A stretch of 64,000 nt of DNA from Geobacter sp. AOG2 (GTDB lineage Bacteria > Desulfobacterota > Desulfuromonadia > Geobacterales > Pseudopelobacteraceae). Each line of letters opens with the position of its first letter. The stretch's first letter is position 1. Position numbers and translations under genes: made by a program. Under the pieces are notes generated by a model. That model ran no database searches. It was not told where the DNA came from and saw only the letters and a program-made list of their open reading frames with translations. Positions 25,559-35,513 of this stretch are shown one piece after another. The stretch is from positions 2,732,158 to 2,796,157 of the forward strand of contig NZ_BLJA01000001.1 of assembly GCF_019972295.1 (NCBI RefSeq). The letters run 5' to 3'.

Positions 25559-28500
25559 ATGGAAACACCGCCCTTCGTCCATCTCCACCTCCATACCCAG
25601 TATTCCCTGCTGGACGGCGCCATCCGCGTCGAAGACCTGGTCCACAAGGCCGAGGATTATCACATGCCGGCCCTGGCCATCACGGACCACGGCAACATGT
25701 TCGGCGCGGTGGAGTTCTATCTCAAGTGCCAGAAGGCCCACATCAAACCGATCATCGGCTGCGAGGTCTACCTGGCGCCCGAGTCCCGCTTCTCCAAGGA
25801 GGCACGGGGAATCTCCGACGCGGCCTACCACCTGATCCTGCTCTGCCAGAACATGGAGGGGTACAAGAACCTCTCCTACCTCACCTCGGCCGGCTACAAG
25901 GAGGGGTTCTACTACCGCCCCCGCATCGACCGGGAGATCCTGAAGGAACACAGCGGCGGGCTCATCGCCCTGTCGGCCTGCCTCAAGGGCGAGGTGGCCA
26001 TGCAGTGCGGCCGGAACCGGATGGAAGACGCCGTGGCCACGGCCCGCTGGTACGGCGAGGTCTTCGAGGACCGCTACTACATCGAGTTGCAGGAAAACAC
26101 CCTGGCCGAGCAGGATGTGGTCAACAAGCGCCTGCTGGAGGTGGCGAGCGAGCTTTCGCTGCCGCTCGTGGCCACCAACGACTGCCACTACCTGAACCGG
26201 GAGGATGCCCGCGCCCACGAGGTGCTGCTCTGCATCCAGACCGGCAAGACCATGAGCGACCCGACCCACATGAAGTTCACGGCGGACGAGTTCTACGTCA
26301 AGTCGCCGGAGGAGATGGCCAAGGCCTTTTCCTACGCACCCGAGGCCGTTGCCAACACCGTGGCCATCGCCGAACGCTGCAACCTGGAACTCCCCCTGAA
26401 CAAGGAATACTTCTTCCCCCACTTCGAGCCGCCCGCCGGCAAGACCCACGACGAGATGCTGGAGCAGTTGGCCACGGAAGGGCTCAAGGAGCGCATGGTC
26501 ACCATCCTGGACAAGTACCCGGACATGCCCCTGGAGCGGCAGCAGGCCTACTTCGACCGCCTGCGCATCGAGCTGGACTGCATCCGGCAGATGCAGTTCC
26601 CGGCCTACTTCCTGATCGTGTCCGACTTCATCAACTGGGCCAAAAACCAGGGTATCCCGGTCGGACCGGGCAGGGGTTCGGCCGCCGGTTCGCTGGTGGC
26701 CTACTCCATCAAGATCACCGACCTGGACCCCATGCCCTACAACCTGCTGTTCGAACGGTTCCTCAACCCGGAACGCATCTCCATGCCCGATATCGACGTG
26801 GACTTCTGCATGGACCGCCGGGAAGAGGTCATCCAGTACGTGGTGGAGAAATACGGGCGGGAACGGGTCTGCCAGATCATCACCTTCGGGACCATGAAGG
26901 CCAAGGCCGTGGTGCGGGACGTGGGGCGGGCGCTGAACATGACCTACGGGGACGTGGACCGGATCGCCAAGCTGGTGCCGGACGATCTGAACATGACCCT
27001 GGACAAGGCCCTGAAGCTGGAACCGCAGTTGAAGGAGATGGCGGCGGCCGACCCCCAGGTGAAGGACCTGCTGGAGACCGCCGTCTGCCTGGAAGGCCTG
27101 GCCCGCCACGCCGGCACCCACGCCGCCGGGGTGGTGGTGGCCCCCCAGCAGTTGGAGGAGTTCCTGCCGGTGTACAAGGACCAGAAGACCGGTTCCATCA
27201 ACACCCAGTACTCCATGAAGTACGTGGAGATGGTCGGCCTGGTGAAGTTCGACTTCCTGGGGCTCAAGAACCTTACCGTGATCCAGAACGCCGTCAAGCT
27301 GGTGCGGGAGGGTAAAGACCCGAACTTCGACATCACCCGCCTGCGGGACGACGACCAGGCCAGCTACGACCTCATCTCCTCGGGCAACACCACCGGCATC
27401 TTCCAGCTCGAGTCCAGCGGCATGAAGGAGATGCTGGTCAAGCTCAAGCCCTCCTGCTTCGAGGACGTGATCGCCGCCTGCGCCCTGTACCGGCCGGGCC
27501 CCCTGGGATCGGGCATGGTGGACGAGTTCATCGACCGCAAGCACGGCCGCCAGAAGGTGGTCTACGACCTGCCCCAACTGGAGCCGATCTTGAAGGATAC
27601 CTACGGGGTCATCGTCTACCAGGAACAGGTCATGCAGATCTCCCGCACCCTGGCCGGCTATTCCCTGGGCCGCGCCGACCTGCTGCGCCGCGCCATGGGC
27701 AAGAAGGACCCGGCGGTCATGGCCAAGGAAAAGGAGCCGTTCCTGGCCGGGGCCAAGGCCCAGGGGCTGGACCTGAAAAAAGCCGAGGCGATCTTCGACC
27801 TCATGGCCAAATTCGCCGAATACGGCTTCAACAAATCCCACTCGGCCGCCTACGCCCTGATCGCCTACCAGACCGCCTACCTCAAGTCCTACTACCCGGT
27901 GGAGTTCATGGCCGCGCTCCTCACCTGCGACATGGACAACACGGACAAGGTGGTCAAGAGCATCGGCGACTGCCGCGAGCAGGGGATCGAGGTGCTGCCG
28001 CCGGACGTGAACAAGTCGGGCCTCTCCTTCACCGTGGTGGGCAACTCCATGCGCTTCGGCCTGGGAGCGGTCAAGGGGATCGGCACCGGCGCCGTGGAGG
28101 CGATCCTGGAGGCGCGGGCCGAAGGCCCCTTCAGGGATATCTACGATTTCTGCGAACGGGTGGATATGCGGCGCGCCAACAAGAAGGTGCTGGAGGCCCT
28201 CGTCAAGTGCGGCGCCTTCGACTCCACCGGCGCCTTCCGCATGCCCCTGATGGAGGGATTGGAACAGGCCATGGCCTACGGCCAGAAGATCCAGGAGGAG
28301 AAGTCCAGCGCGCAGGTTTCCCTGTTCGACACCGCCGAGGTGGTGAAGAACAACGGCAACGGCGGCATGCGCCTCCCCGACCTCCCGGAGTGGCCGGACA
28401 AGGAAAAGCTGGCCTACGAGAAGGAAGCCCTGGGCTTCCTCATCACCGGCCATCCCCTGGATCGCTACGTGGACGACATCAAGCGCCTGGCCAACTCGGA

Positions 28501-29089
28501 GATCGCCAACCTGTGCGAGCTGCCCGACGGCTGCGAGGTACGGATCTGCGGCATTGTCTCCGCCTTCCGCGAGATTCCCACCAAAAAAGGAGATCGCATG
28601 TGTTTCGCCACCATCGAGGACCTGACCGGTTCGGTGGAGATAACCGTGTTCCCCGACACCTATGTGGAAACCTCCAGCCTGCTCAAATCCGATGACCCGC
28701 TGCTGGTGACCGGCAAGCTGGAAAAGACCGAGAAGGGCGCCAAGATCCTGGTCAGCCGCCCCAGCGCCGACAACGGGCGCAGAGGAGGCCACCAACGCGA
28801 CCCCGGCCCGGCGGGCGACATCAAGCTGCTCCAGGAGGCCCGCGCCCAGACCACCAAGCGGGTCTGCTTCACCCTGCGCACGGATGAGCTGCCGGTGGAG
28901 CGGCTGGACGCCCTCAAGACGATCATCCAGCGCTACCACGGAAGCGTGCCGGCCTGCATCCAGTTCCTCATACCGGAGCGAAGCCGCGCGACCATGCCGC
29001 TCCCGCCGGATTTGAGCGTCATGGCCATTGATGAATTAAGGCTGGAAGTGGAGCGACTGTTCGGCTATAATGCCGCCACTTTCGAGTAA
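25559..29089 (+). CDS. dnaE: DNA polymerase III alpha subunit
   Basis: 1176 residues from ATG 25559, placed just before FVHLHLHTQYSLLDGAIRVE; the frame is open upstream through the leader. PHP domain (about 5-280), polymerase core of the C family with PGRGSAAGSLVAYSI and the catalytic acidic PDIDVDFCMDRR. Next come the fingers and helix-hairpin-helix (about 830-920), then an OB-fold (about 1000-1075, VRICGIVSAFREIPTKKGD) and the C-terminal tau-binding region. Length and order match the replicative DnaE1 type. It is the chromosomal replicase catalytic subunit. Confidence 0.97.
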   Translation: METPPFVHLHLHTQYSLLDGAIRVEDLVHKAEDYHMPALAITDHGNMFGAVEFYLKCQKAHIKPIIGCEVYLAPESRFSKEARGISDAAYHLILLCQNMEGYKNLSYLTSAGYKEGFYYRPRIDREILKEHSGGLIALSACLKGEVAMQCGRNRMEDAVATARWYGEVFEDRYYIELQENTLAEQDVVNKRLLEVASELSLPLVATNDCHYLNREDARAHEVLLCIQTGKTMSDPTHMKFTADEFYVKSPEEMAKAFSYAPEAVANTVAIAERCNLELPLNKEYFFPHFEPPAGKTHDEMLEQLATEGLKERMVTILDKYPDMPLERQQAYFDRLRIELDCIRQMQFPAYFLIVSDFINWAKNQGIPVGPGRGSAAGSLVAYSIKITDLDPMPYNLLFERFLNPERISMPDIDVDFCMDRREEVIQYVVEKYGRERVCQIITFGTMKAKAVVRDVGRALNMTYGDVDRIAKLVPDDLNMTLDKALKLEPQLKEMAAADPQVKDLLETAVCLEGLARHAGTHAAGVVVAPQQLEEFLPVYKDQKTGSINTQYSMKYVEMVGLVKFDFLGLKNLTVIQNAVKLVREGKDPNFDITRLRDDDQASYDLISSGNTTGIFQLESSGMKEMLVKLKPSCFEDVIAACALYRPGPLGSGMVDEFIDRKHGRQKVVYDLPQLEPILKDTYGVIVYQEQVMQISRTLAGYSLGRADLLRRAMGKKDPAVMAKEKEPFLAGAKAQGLDLKKAEAIFDLMAKFAEYGFNKSHSAAYALIAYQTAYLKSYYPVEFMAALLTCDMDNTDKVVKSIGDCREQGIEVLPPDVNKSGLSFTVVGNSMRFGLGAVKGIGTGAVEAILEARAEGPFRDIYDFCERVDMRRANKKVLEALVKCGAFDSTGAFRMPLMEGLEQAMAYGQKIQEEKSSAQVSLFDTAEVVKNNGNGGMRLPDLPEWPDKEKLAYEKEALGFLITGHPLDRYVDDIKRLANSEIANLCELPDGCEVRICGIVSAFREIPTKKGDRMCFATIEDLTGSVEITVFPDTYVETSSLLKSDDPLLVTGKLEKTEKGAKILVSRPSADNGRRGGHQRDPGPAGDIKLLQEARAQTTKRVCFTLRTDELPVERLDALKTIIQRYHGSVPACIQFLIPERSRATMPLPPDLSVMAIDELRLEVERLFGYNAATFE

Positions 29090-29090
29090 G

Positions 29091-29135
29091 GCCTTATAGG
29101 ACTTATAGGACCTATGGGACTCATGGGTCCTATAA
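29091..29135. repeat. GGACTTATA-type repeat tract
   Basis: Three direct units (CTTATAGGA, CTTATAGGA, CCTATGGGA) and one inverted unit (GGGTCCTATAAG) between dnaE and accA. Same family as the tract at 254. Confidence 0.8.
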
Positions 29136-29158
29136 GCAAAATCAATTGAGGTGTCATT

Positions 29159-30115
29159 ATGGCAACCCCGTTTCATCTGGAATTCGAAAAACCGATCGTT
29201 GAACTTGAGAAGAAGATCGAGGAGTTGAACGCCCTGGCCGCCGACGGCCTGGATATCGGCGCCGACGTGTCCACCCTGGAGGGGCGCGTGGAGGAGATGC
29301 GCAAGGAGATCTTCTCCAACCTCTCCCGCTGGCAGACCGCCCAGGTGGCGCGCCATATCAACCGCCCCTTCACCCTCGACTATATCGGTAACATGTTTAC
29401 CGAATTCGTGGAGCTGCACGGCGACCGCAACTTCGGCGACGACCACGCCATTGTGGGCGGCCTGGCCCGCTTCGACGGACAGCCGGTCGTGGTGATCGGC
29501 CACCAGAAGGGACGCGACACCAAGGAGAAGGTCTACCGCAACTTCGGCATGCCCAACCCGGAAGGGTACCGCAAGGCCCTGCGCCTGATGCAGATGGCGG
29601 AACAGTTCAAGCTGCCGGTCATCACCTTCGTGGATACGCCCGGCGCCTACCCCGGCATCGGCGCCGAGGAACGCGGCCAGGCCGAGGCCATTGCCCGCAA
29701 CCTGCGCGAGATGGCCAGCCTGCGCACCCCGATCATCGTCTGCATCACCGGCGAGGGCGGTTCGGGCGGAGCTCTTGCCATTGCCGTGGGCGACCGCATC
29801 CTGATGCTGGAACACTCCGTCTACGCCGTCATCTCCCCGGAAGGATGCGCCGCCATCCTCTGGTCCGACGGCACCAAGGGCGAGCAGGCCGCCGAGGCGC
29901 TCAAGCCAACCGCCAAGGACATCATCGGCCTGGGGGTCATCGACGAGATCATCACCGAACCTATCGGCGGCGCCCACCGGGACCACAAAGCCATGGCCGC
30001 CACCCTGAAAGAAGCCATTGCCCGCAACCTGGCGGAGTTGAACAAGCTCACTACCTCCGACCTGGTGGAGCAGCGCTACCGGAAATTCCGCGCCATGACG
30101 CGCTGCGTGGAATAG
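29159..30115 (+). CDS. accA: Acetyl-CoA carboxylase carboxyltransferase alpha subunit
   Basis: 318 residues, matching the E. coli length. N-terminal helix pair ([20 protein letters not shown]), then the crotonase-like carboxyltransferase core with [39 protein letters not shown] and [17 protein letters not shown]. With AccD it transfers carboxyl from biotin-BCCP to acetyl-CoA in the first step of fatty-acid synthesis. It follows dnaE in the same direction, an arrangement common in proteobacteria. Confidence 0.97.
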   Translation: MATPFHLEFEKPIVELEKKIEELNALAADGLDIGADVSTLEGRVEEMRKEIFSNLSRWQTAQVARHINRPFTLDYIGNMFTEFVELHGDRNFGDDHAIVGGLARFDGQPVVVIGHQKGRDTKEKVYRNFGMPNPEGYRKALRLMQMAEQFKLPVITFVDTPGAYPGIGAEERGQAEAIARNLREMASLRTPIIVCITGEGGSGGALAIAVGDRILMLEHSVYAVISPEGCAAILWSDGTKGEQAAEALKPTAKDIIGLGVIDEIITEPIGGAHRDHKAMAATLKEAIARNLAELNKLTTSDLVEQRYRKFRAMTRCVE

Positions 30116-30137
30116 AGTAGATCAGGGAAAAACAGAA

Positions 30138-30226
30138 TCCGCCACAGAGACACGGTGACACGGAGAAAGGCGAATCTTGAAGGGATGAGATTTCATAAGT
30201 CCTATCAGTCCCATTCGTCCCAGTTA
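30138..30226. repeat. Left arm of CCACAGAGACAC element plus a short 9-bp repeat tract
   Basis: 30138-30172 reads GCCACAGAGACACGGTGACA and onward, matching the terminal arm of the elements at 56197 and 62349 but without their core. 30191-30226 holds CATAAGTCCTATCAGTCCCA, which belongs to the 9-bp family. Both families are therefore resident in the host chromosome. Confidence 0.65.
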
Positions 30227-30269
30227 TTTCCGTGAACCTCCACGGCAAAGGCATTTTGCAAGATTAACA

Positions 30270-30296
30270 GGGGCGGCTTGACCGCCCCGTTTTCGT
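30270..30296 (+). terminator. Terminator between accA and the pseudouridine synthase gene
   Basis: Stem GGGGCGG-CTTGA-CCGCCCC followed by GTTTTCGTT, ending 15 bases before ATG 30312. It ends accA transcription or attenuates the next gene. Confidence 0.7.
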
Positions 30297-30311
30297 TAAA
30301 GAGGTACGACT

Positions 30312-31250
30312 ATGTTGGAACGCCTGCAAAAACTCATCTCACAGGCCGGCATCACCTCCCGCCGGGCCGCCGAGGAACTGATCGTAAGCGGCCGGGTGAC
30401 GGTCAACGGGGTGGTGGTTACCGAACTGGGGAGCAAGGCCGATCCGGCTGCGGACCGCGTCGCCGTGGACGGCAAGCCGCTCCAGTTCAGCGCCAAGCAT
30501 CTGTATATCCTGCTCAACAAGCCGACCGGCTACATCACCGCCCTGAAGGACTCCCAGGACCGCCCCCTGGTGACCGACCTGCTGAAGGGTGTGGAGGAAC
30601 GAGTCTATCCTGTGGGCAGACTGGATTACAACACCGAGGGGCTTCTGCTCCTGACCAACGATGGTGATTGGGCCAACCGCCTGATGCACCCGCGCCACGA
30701 GGTGGAGAAGGAGTACCACGTCCGGGTGCGCGGCAAAGTGTTGGAACAGCAGTTGAAACGGATGGCGGGCGGGGTTGAACTGGAGGACGGCGTCACCGCG
30801 CCGGCGGTGGTGCGGTTGGTGAAGAGCAGCGACCAGAACGACTGGATCTCGGTGACCATCCATGAGGGAAGAAACCGCCAGGTGCGACGCATGTGCGAGG
30901 TGGTCAGCCTCTCCGTGGTGCGCCTCAAGCGGGTGCGCTACGGCTCCCTGGAGATCGGGGCGCTGAAGCCGGGCCAGTTCCGCTACCTGACCGAGGCCGA
31001 GGTGCAGGCGCTGCTCCATCCGGGGCAGGCACCACAGCCGGAACCGCAGAAGATAAGGAAGCCACACCCTTCCCGCAGCACGACAAAGGCTGACCTGGCG
31101 GCGACCGGACATCCCCGGAAACCACGCAGTACGACAAAAAAAGTCGCAGAGGCGGCAGGACGCCCCCTCGCCCGGACGACCGATAAGCAGACGAAAAGGC
31201 AGCCCTCCCGCACGAAGCCCGGAGAATCGCCGCGCCCGCGCCACCGATAA
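30312..31250 (+). CDS. rluB: RsuA/RluB-family rRNA pseudouridine synthase
   Basis: 312 residues. N-terminal S4 RNA-binding domain (LQKLISQAGITSRRAAEELI) and the pseudouridine synthase core, with the catalytic Asp in VGRLDYNTEGLLLLTNDG and the closing INEGRNRQVRRM-type motif (here IHEGRNRQVRRM). The last 70 residues are Lys/Arg/Pro/Thr-rich with repeated RSTTK, likely disordered and RNA-binding. Members modify 23S (RluB) or 16S (RsuA) rRNA; the length and tail fit RluB better, but the target is not certain. A GAGG site precedes ATG 30312. Confidence 0.9.
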   Translation: MLERLQKLISQAGITSRRAAEELIVSGRVTVNGVVVTELGSKADPAADRVAVDGKPLQFSAKHLYILLNKPTGYITALKDSQDRPLVTDLLKGVEERVYPVGRLDYNTEGLLLLTNDGDWANRLMHPRHEVEKEYHVRVRGKVLEQQLKRMAGGVELEDGVTAPAVVRLVKSSDQNDWISVTIHEGRNRQVRRMCEVVSLSVVRLKRVRYGSLEIGALKPGQFRYLTEAEVQALLHPGQAPQPEPQKIRKPHPSRSTTKADLAATGHPRKPRSTTKKVAEAAGRPLARTTDKQTKRQPSRTKPGESPRPRHR

Positions 31251-31310
31251 GGTGCCCCGTTCTTACGTTCCGCCGGGGCGGCGTGCCCTCCCCCTATGGA
31301 GCCAGGATTC

Positions 31311-31619
31311 TCAAAGCATTTCTATGGGGATTGCCCTGACGACTATGGACTCCTGCCTGAAAAGGCGCTCCAACCTCTCCCTGAACCCTTTCCACCATTC
31401 GCGGTCCACTTCCCTTACCATGACTTCGTAGATAACGATTTCATCCTTTACCGCGTCGCTTAGTCCCTCTTTCCACAACCCTTCGGCGGGAGACCTGACA
31501 TAGGCAGTTATCCCCCCGAACTGTTCGGCGAGTCCGTCCCTGACCTGAAGATACATCGATTGCGGGAAAGGGTGCCCATCGTTGTCGCACAGGGGGAGCA
31601 AAAGCTGAATCAGGTTCAT
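31311..31619 (-). CDS. Conserved hypothetical protein
   Basis: 102 residues, soluble, no signal peptide or membrane helix. It opens NLIQLLLPLCDNDGHPFP and ends REWWKGFRERLERLFRQESI, suggesting a small alpha/beta ferredoxin-like fold. I do not recognise a functional family. GGTGATCTC precedes the start. It has its own strand orientation between the rluB gene and the thiol-protein operon. Confidence 0.7.
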   Translation of the reverse strand: MNLIQLLLPLCDNDGHPFPQSMYLQVRDGLAEQFGGITAYVRSPAEGLWKEGLSDAVKDEIVIYEVMVREVDREWWKGFRERLERLFRQESIVVRAIPIEML

Positions 31620-31690
31620 GAGATCACCTTTTTGTCAGTGGCATGACGGAGAGAGCAAAGCGGACGGGCGGTCTTTTCATTTTTTCCACA

Positions 31691-31734
31691 AAAAAAGGCC
31701 GCACGGTCAACCAACGTTGACCGCCACGGCCTTT
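31691..31734 (-). terminator. Terminator of the glutaredoxin/PDZ operon
   Basis: On the minus strand AAAGGCCG, inner CGGTCAAC-GTTG-type arms and CGGCCTTTTTTT: a long two-part stem with a T-run, about 56 bases after the stop at 31790. The same stem could also end plus-strand transcripts. Confidence 0.8.
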
Positions 31735-31789
31735 GTCCTCCAGATGAAAGACCCCGTCCCGGACGAAATCATTCTTCTCTCCGTTATTG

Positions 31790-32170
31790 CTACTTCTTCG
31801 CCAGCGCCTTCCTGAGATTGGCCTGGAACGTCTCGGGGGAAAAACCGTGCATGACGACCTCGTTCGGCCCTGCCCCCAGGACAATCACCGGAATGGACTG
31901 GCTCTTGTACTTGCCGGTCAGAAGCGTCATAGCCTGGGCATCCTGCTCCACATCGCGGTTGGTGAAGGGGATGTTGTTCTTGGCAAAGTATTCCTTGGCC
32001 TCGCGGCAATGGGGACACCAGGATACCGAATAGAGCACGATCACTGGGTACTTCCGGGCCTCCTGGGCCTTGACGGGGTTGAGCTTGCTCTGGGTCGCCG
32101 GTCCGGCGGCCACCGCCCCGGACGCCACCGCCAGCGTAAGCACGACAGCGGCTACAATCTTCCTGATCAT
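31790..32170 (-). CDS. Exported glutaredoxin-like protein
   Basis: 126 residues. Signal peptide 1-22 (ending SGAVAAG), then a glutaredoxin fold with active site WCPHC (VLYSVSWCPHCREAKEYF), cis-Pro in SIPVIVLG and a final helix. The fold is short and lacks a DsbA insert. It probably reduces or isomerises disulfides in the periplasm, possibly in cytochrome c maturation. Its ATG overlaps the stop of the PDZ gene by four bases, so the two are translationally coupled. Confidence 0.88.
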   Translation of the reverse strand: MIRKIVAAVVLTLAVASGAVAAGPATQSKLNPVKAQEARKYPVIVLYSVSWCPHCREAKEYFAKNNIPFTNRDVEQDAQAMTLLTGKYKSQSIPVIVLGAGPNEVVMHGFSPETFQANLRKALAKK

Positions 32171-32541
32171 CGTTTGTTCTCCTTGGGTGAGTTGACCATT
32201 AGTTGCTGTCGCTGCAAGGTAAAGGTCAACTCCTTCTCCTCGCCCGACCGCCGTACCTTTAAAACGACCGGGGTTCCGGCGATCCCCCGCAGCCGTTTGT
32301 AAACCATCTGCCGGAAATCGCTGCCCCGGGTCGGTTTGCCGTCGATATGGGTGATTACGTCCCCCACCCTGATCCCGGCAATGTTGGCCGGCCCACCGGC
32401 CACCAGTTGCCTGACCGTAATCTCGCCGTCGGGCGCGGCCACGCCGTCGATGCCGACGCCGCCGAAGTTTTTCTCGCTGTTGGCCGCCGATACGGTAAGC
32501 GCCGTCATCATTACAAACAGGATAATCAGCACGGTTTTCAT
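32167..32541 (-). CDS. Exported PDZ-domain protein
   Basis: 124 residues from ATG 32541; the frame is open upstream but that is antisense to asnS. Signal peptide 1-19 (ending VSAANS), then one PDZ domain (about 25-115) with VRQLVAGGPANIAGIRVGDV and ITHIDGKPTRG. No protease domain is attached, so it is a free peptide-binding adaptor. Coupled by a four-base overlap to the glutaredoxin-like gene, it may present thiol clients to it; that is inference. Confidence 0.85.
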   Translation of the reverse strand: MKTVLIILFVMMTALTVSAANSEKNFGGVGIDGVAAPDGEITVRQLVAGGPANIAGIRVGDVITHIDGKPTRGSDFRQMVYKRLRGIAGTPVVLKVRRSGEEKELTFTLQRQQLMVNSPKENKR

Positions 32542-32658
32542 GGTTTCAATGTAGCACAGGGCGGTCAGGCAGGTCAAACGAACAAGGGGCTTGAACCTGT
32601 GTCCGATTGCACGTATCATCCTACACAAGCACTTACATGACACGGGGAACGATAAACT

Positions 32659-34020
<1,362 letters not shown>

Positions 34021-34021
34021 A

Positions 34022-34360
34022 TCATTTTTCCTTCCCTTGCGTTGGCGTAATGATGGCATTGTAGCGTTCGATGGTGGCGTTGCACTTCTCCAGGGCTCCC
34101 CGGTACAGTTCCAGGTTGGTCAGGATGCCGATGCGCCCCTGATCGGACAGGCAATATTCCGCCCCCGGCTCCGAAGGATCGAGGGTTTCCACCTCGGTCA
34201 AGACCGGTTGCGGTTCAGTGGGCAGTATGGGCCGGACGCACGGCGGGCAGGTCTGGCAGCCGGCCAGCAGGTACGAGCACGCCATGATGAGCAGGGCGCG
34301 GTTGAGCACGAATAGAACTGATACATTGTTGCGTGGCCTTGTCGACAGCTTGTTTCCCAT
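34022..34360 (-). CDS. Rz1-like outer-membrane spanin lipoprotein
   Basis: 112 residues with a hydrophobic stretch and lipobox LLAGC (Cys35), followed by a Pro/Cys-rich mature region (CPPCVRPILPTEPQP), both marks of Rz1. Its 5' part overlaps the Rz gene by 146 bases in another frame, the classic embedded arrangement. An internal ATG (34282) just before the lipobox is an alternative start. It is longer than lambda Rz1. With Rz it fuses inner and outer membranes at the end of lysis. Confidence 0.75.
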   Translation of the reverse strand: MGNKLSTRPRNNVSVLFVLNRALLIMACSYLLAGCQTCPPCVRPILPTEPQPVLTEVETLDPSEPGAEYCLSDQGRIGILTNLELYRGALEKCNATIERYNAIITPTQGKEK

Positions 34361-34568
34361 TTTGGATGTCCCCCAGTAATGTTATCGAGCCCTGCGCGGC
34401 CTGAACCTGCACCTTGAGATCGTGGTTTTGCGTTTGAAGCCGGTCACGTTCGGCCGGCACGTGGAAGCCGAACCACCATATGAGACTCACTATCGCAGCG
34501 ATCCCCGCCGCCTCGGCCACAACCTTCCTGTTCTCCCACAACCAGGCGGCTATAGTGGCTACTGTCAC
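34215..34568 (-). CDS. Rz-like inner-membrane spanin
   Basis: 117 residues from GTG 34568, whose bases overlap the holin-like stop. N-in membrane helix (about 18-35, AAGIAAIVSLIWWFGFHV) and a hydrophilic coiled part (AERDRLQTQNHDLKVQVQAAQ), then a Pro-rich tail coded antiphase to Rz1. It fits the i-spanin pattern. It pairs with the lipoprotein at 34022. Confidence 0.75.
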   Translation of the reverse strand: MTVATIAAWLWENRKVVAEAAGIAAIVSLIWWFGFHVPAERDRLQTQNHDLKVQVQAAQGSITLLGDIQNGKQAVDKATQQCISSIRAQPRPAHHGVLVPAGRLPDLPAVRPAHTAH

Positions 34569-34795
34569 GACGCACCTCCCGGCTCAGTGCGGGCTTTCTG
34601 CCCAATGCCGAAGCCCCCGGCCCCCAGGATCGCGGCCACCGCGCCGCCGAAAGCCAGCAGGTCCACCGGCTGACCCTTCCATAACTGAGTGATAACGGCC
34701 CCGATAACAGTTGCCAGAGCGGCGGCAATCCCCACCCTGATATTGTCATATGTCCGGCCATCGATGCCGGTCAGAATGTCCCTGATAAATTTCAT
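34565..34795 (-). CDS. Holin-like small membrane protein
   Basis: 76 residues with AAGGAGG before ATG 34795. Two hydrophobic helices (about 21-40 and 47-66, the second LLAFGGAVAAILGAGGFG) and a charged tail. It lies between endolysin and spanin genes, the usual holin position. No named holin family is recognised from sequence alone. Confidence 0.65.
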   Translation of the reverse strand: MKFIRDILTGIDGRTYDNIRVGIAAALATVIGAVITQLWKGQPVDLLAFGGAVAAILGAGGFGIGQKARTEPGGAS

Positions 34796-34833
34796 AATGG
34801 CCTCCGTTACGCCTCACGGCATTGATATGCGCT

Positions 34834-35502
34834 TTATGCGCGTGCTTTGATCATCTCCTTGAGCTCGGCGACCTCTGCATAGGTCAGACCACCTTGGACT
34901 GCCTGCATAACCTGGTTGATCTCTTCCGTTGATACCCCATCACGCCGAAGCCACGATGGGAGGAACTGGATCTGCGATGGGTTTGCGGCGGCCTTGTCCA
35001 GCCGGTAAAAGGCGGCCACGTCCTCGGCCTCCTGAAGGAGCGTCGCTGGGTCGGCGGCGTTGATCGCGGCGATGGTGGCCGGACCGATCTTGCCGTCCGC
35101 CGCCACGCCGGCGGCCTCCTGTAGCCACTGGATTCCCCGCGCCGCACCATTAACCACGTGGTCATAGAGCCAGGTAGCCACGGCCTGATCGTTGATCTCG
35201 GACAGGCGGTATTTGTCCCAAAAATTGACTTTGTAGAAATCAACAACATACCGCTGAAGTTGGTTGATCTGTATTAGAAGCGAGTTAAAAAGCTTTACCC
35301 ACTCGTAATATCCACTAGTCCCAAAATGTGGTTGTGCTGTGACTTTACTTTTTATGCCGTCAACAAACCTCCAACCGCTCCATGACGGCCAGAACTTGCG
35401 AGCAATACCCTTATAGGTCTCCCCGCCAGCGTCGGCCGGGTTGTTGGCGTAACCGCCTTCGTTCTCCATTGCCTTTGCGTGTGCTGCGTTGAAATCTGCC
35501 AT
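34834..35502 (-). CDS. Phage endolysin (GH108 lysozyme with peptidoglycan-binding C-terminus)
   Basis: 222 residues. N-terminal GH108 signature AHAKAMENEGGYANNPADAG with catalytic Glu in ENEGGY, and GGETYKGIARKFWP. The C-terminal PG-binding segment is GVAADGKIGPATIAAINAAD. No signal peptide, so it needs the holin upstream in the pathway. It cleaves peptidoglycan glycan strands at lysis. AGGAGG precedes ATG 35502. Confidence 0.92.
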   Translation of the reverse strand: MADFNAAHAKAMENEGGYANNPADAGGETYKGIARKFWPSWSGWRFVDGIKSKVTAQPHFGTSGYYEWVKLFNSLLIQINQLQRYVVDFYKVNFWDKYRLSEINDQAVATWLYDHVVNGAARGIQWLQEAAGVAADGKIGPATIAAINAADPATLLQEAEDVAAFYRLDKAAANPSQIQFLPSWLRRDGVSTEEINQVMQAVQGGLTYAEVAELKEMIKARA

Positions 35503-35513
35503 AGTGTGCCTCC

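Noticed and set aside
25544-28939. Open frame of over 1100 codons antisense to dnaE
   Set aside because: Shadow of dnaE third-position GC bias; low-complexity His/Gly/Leu/Val product.
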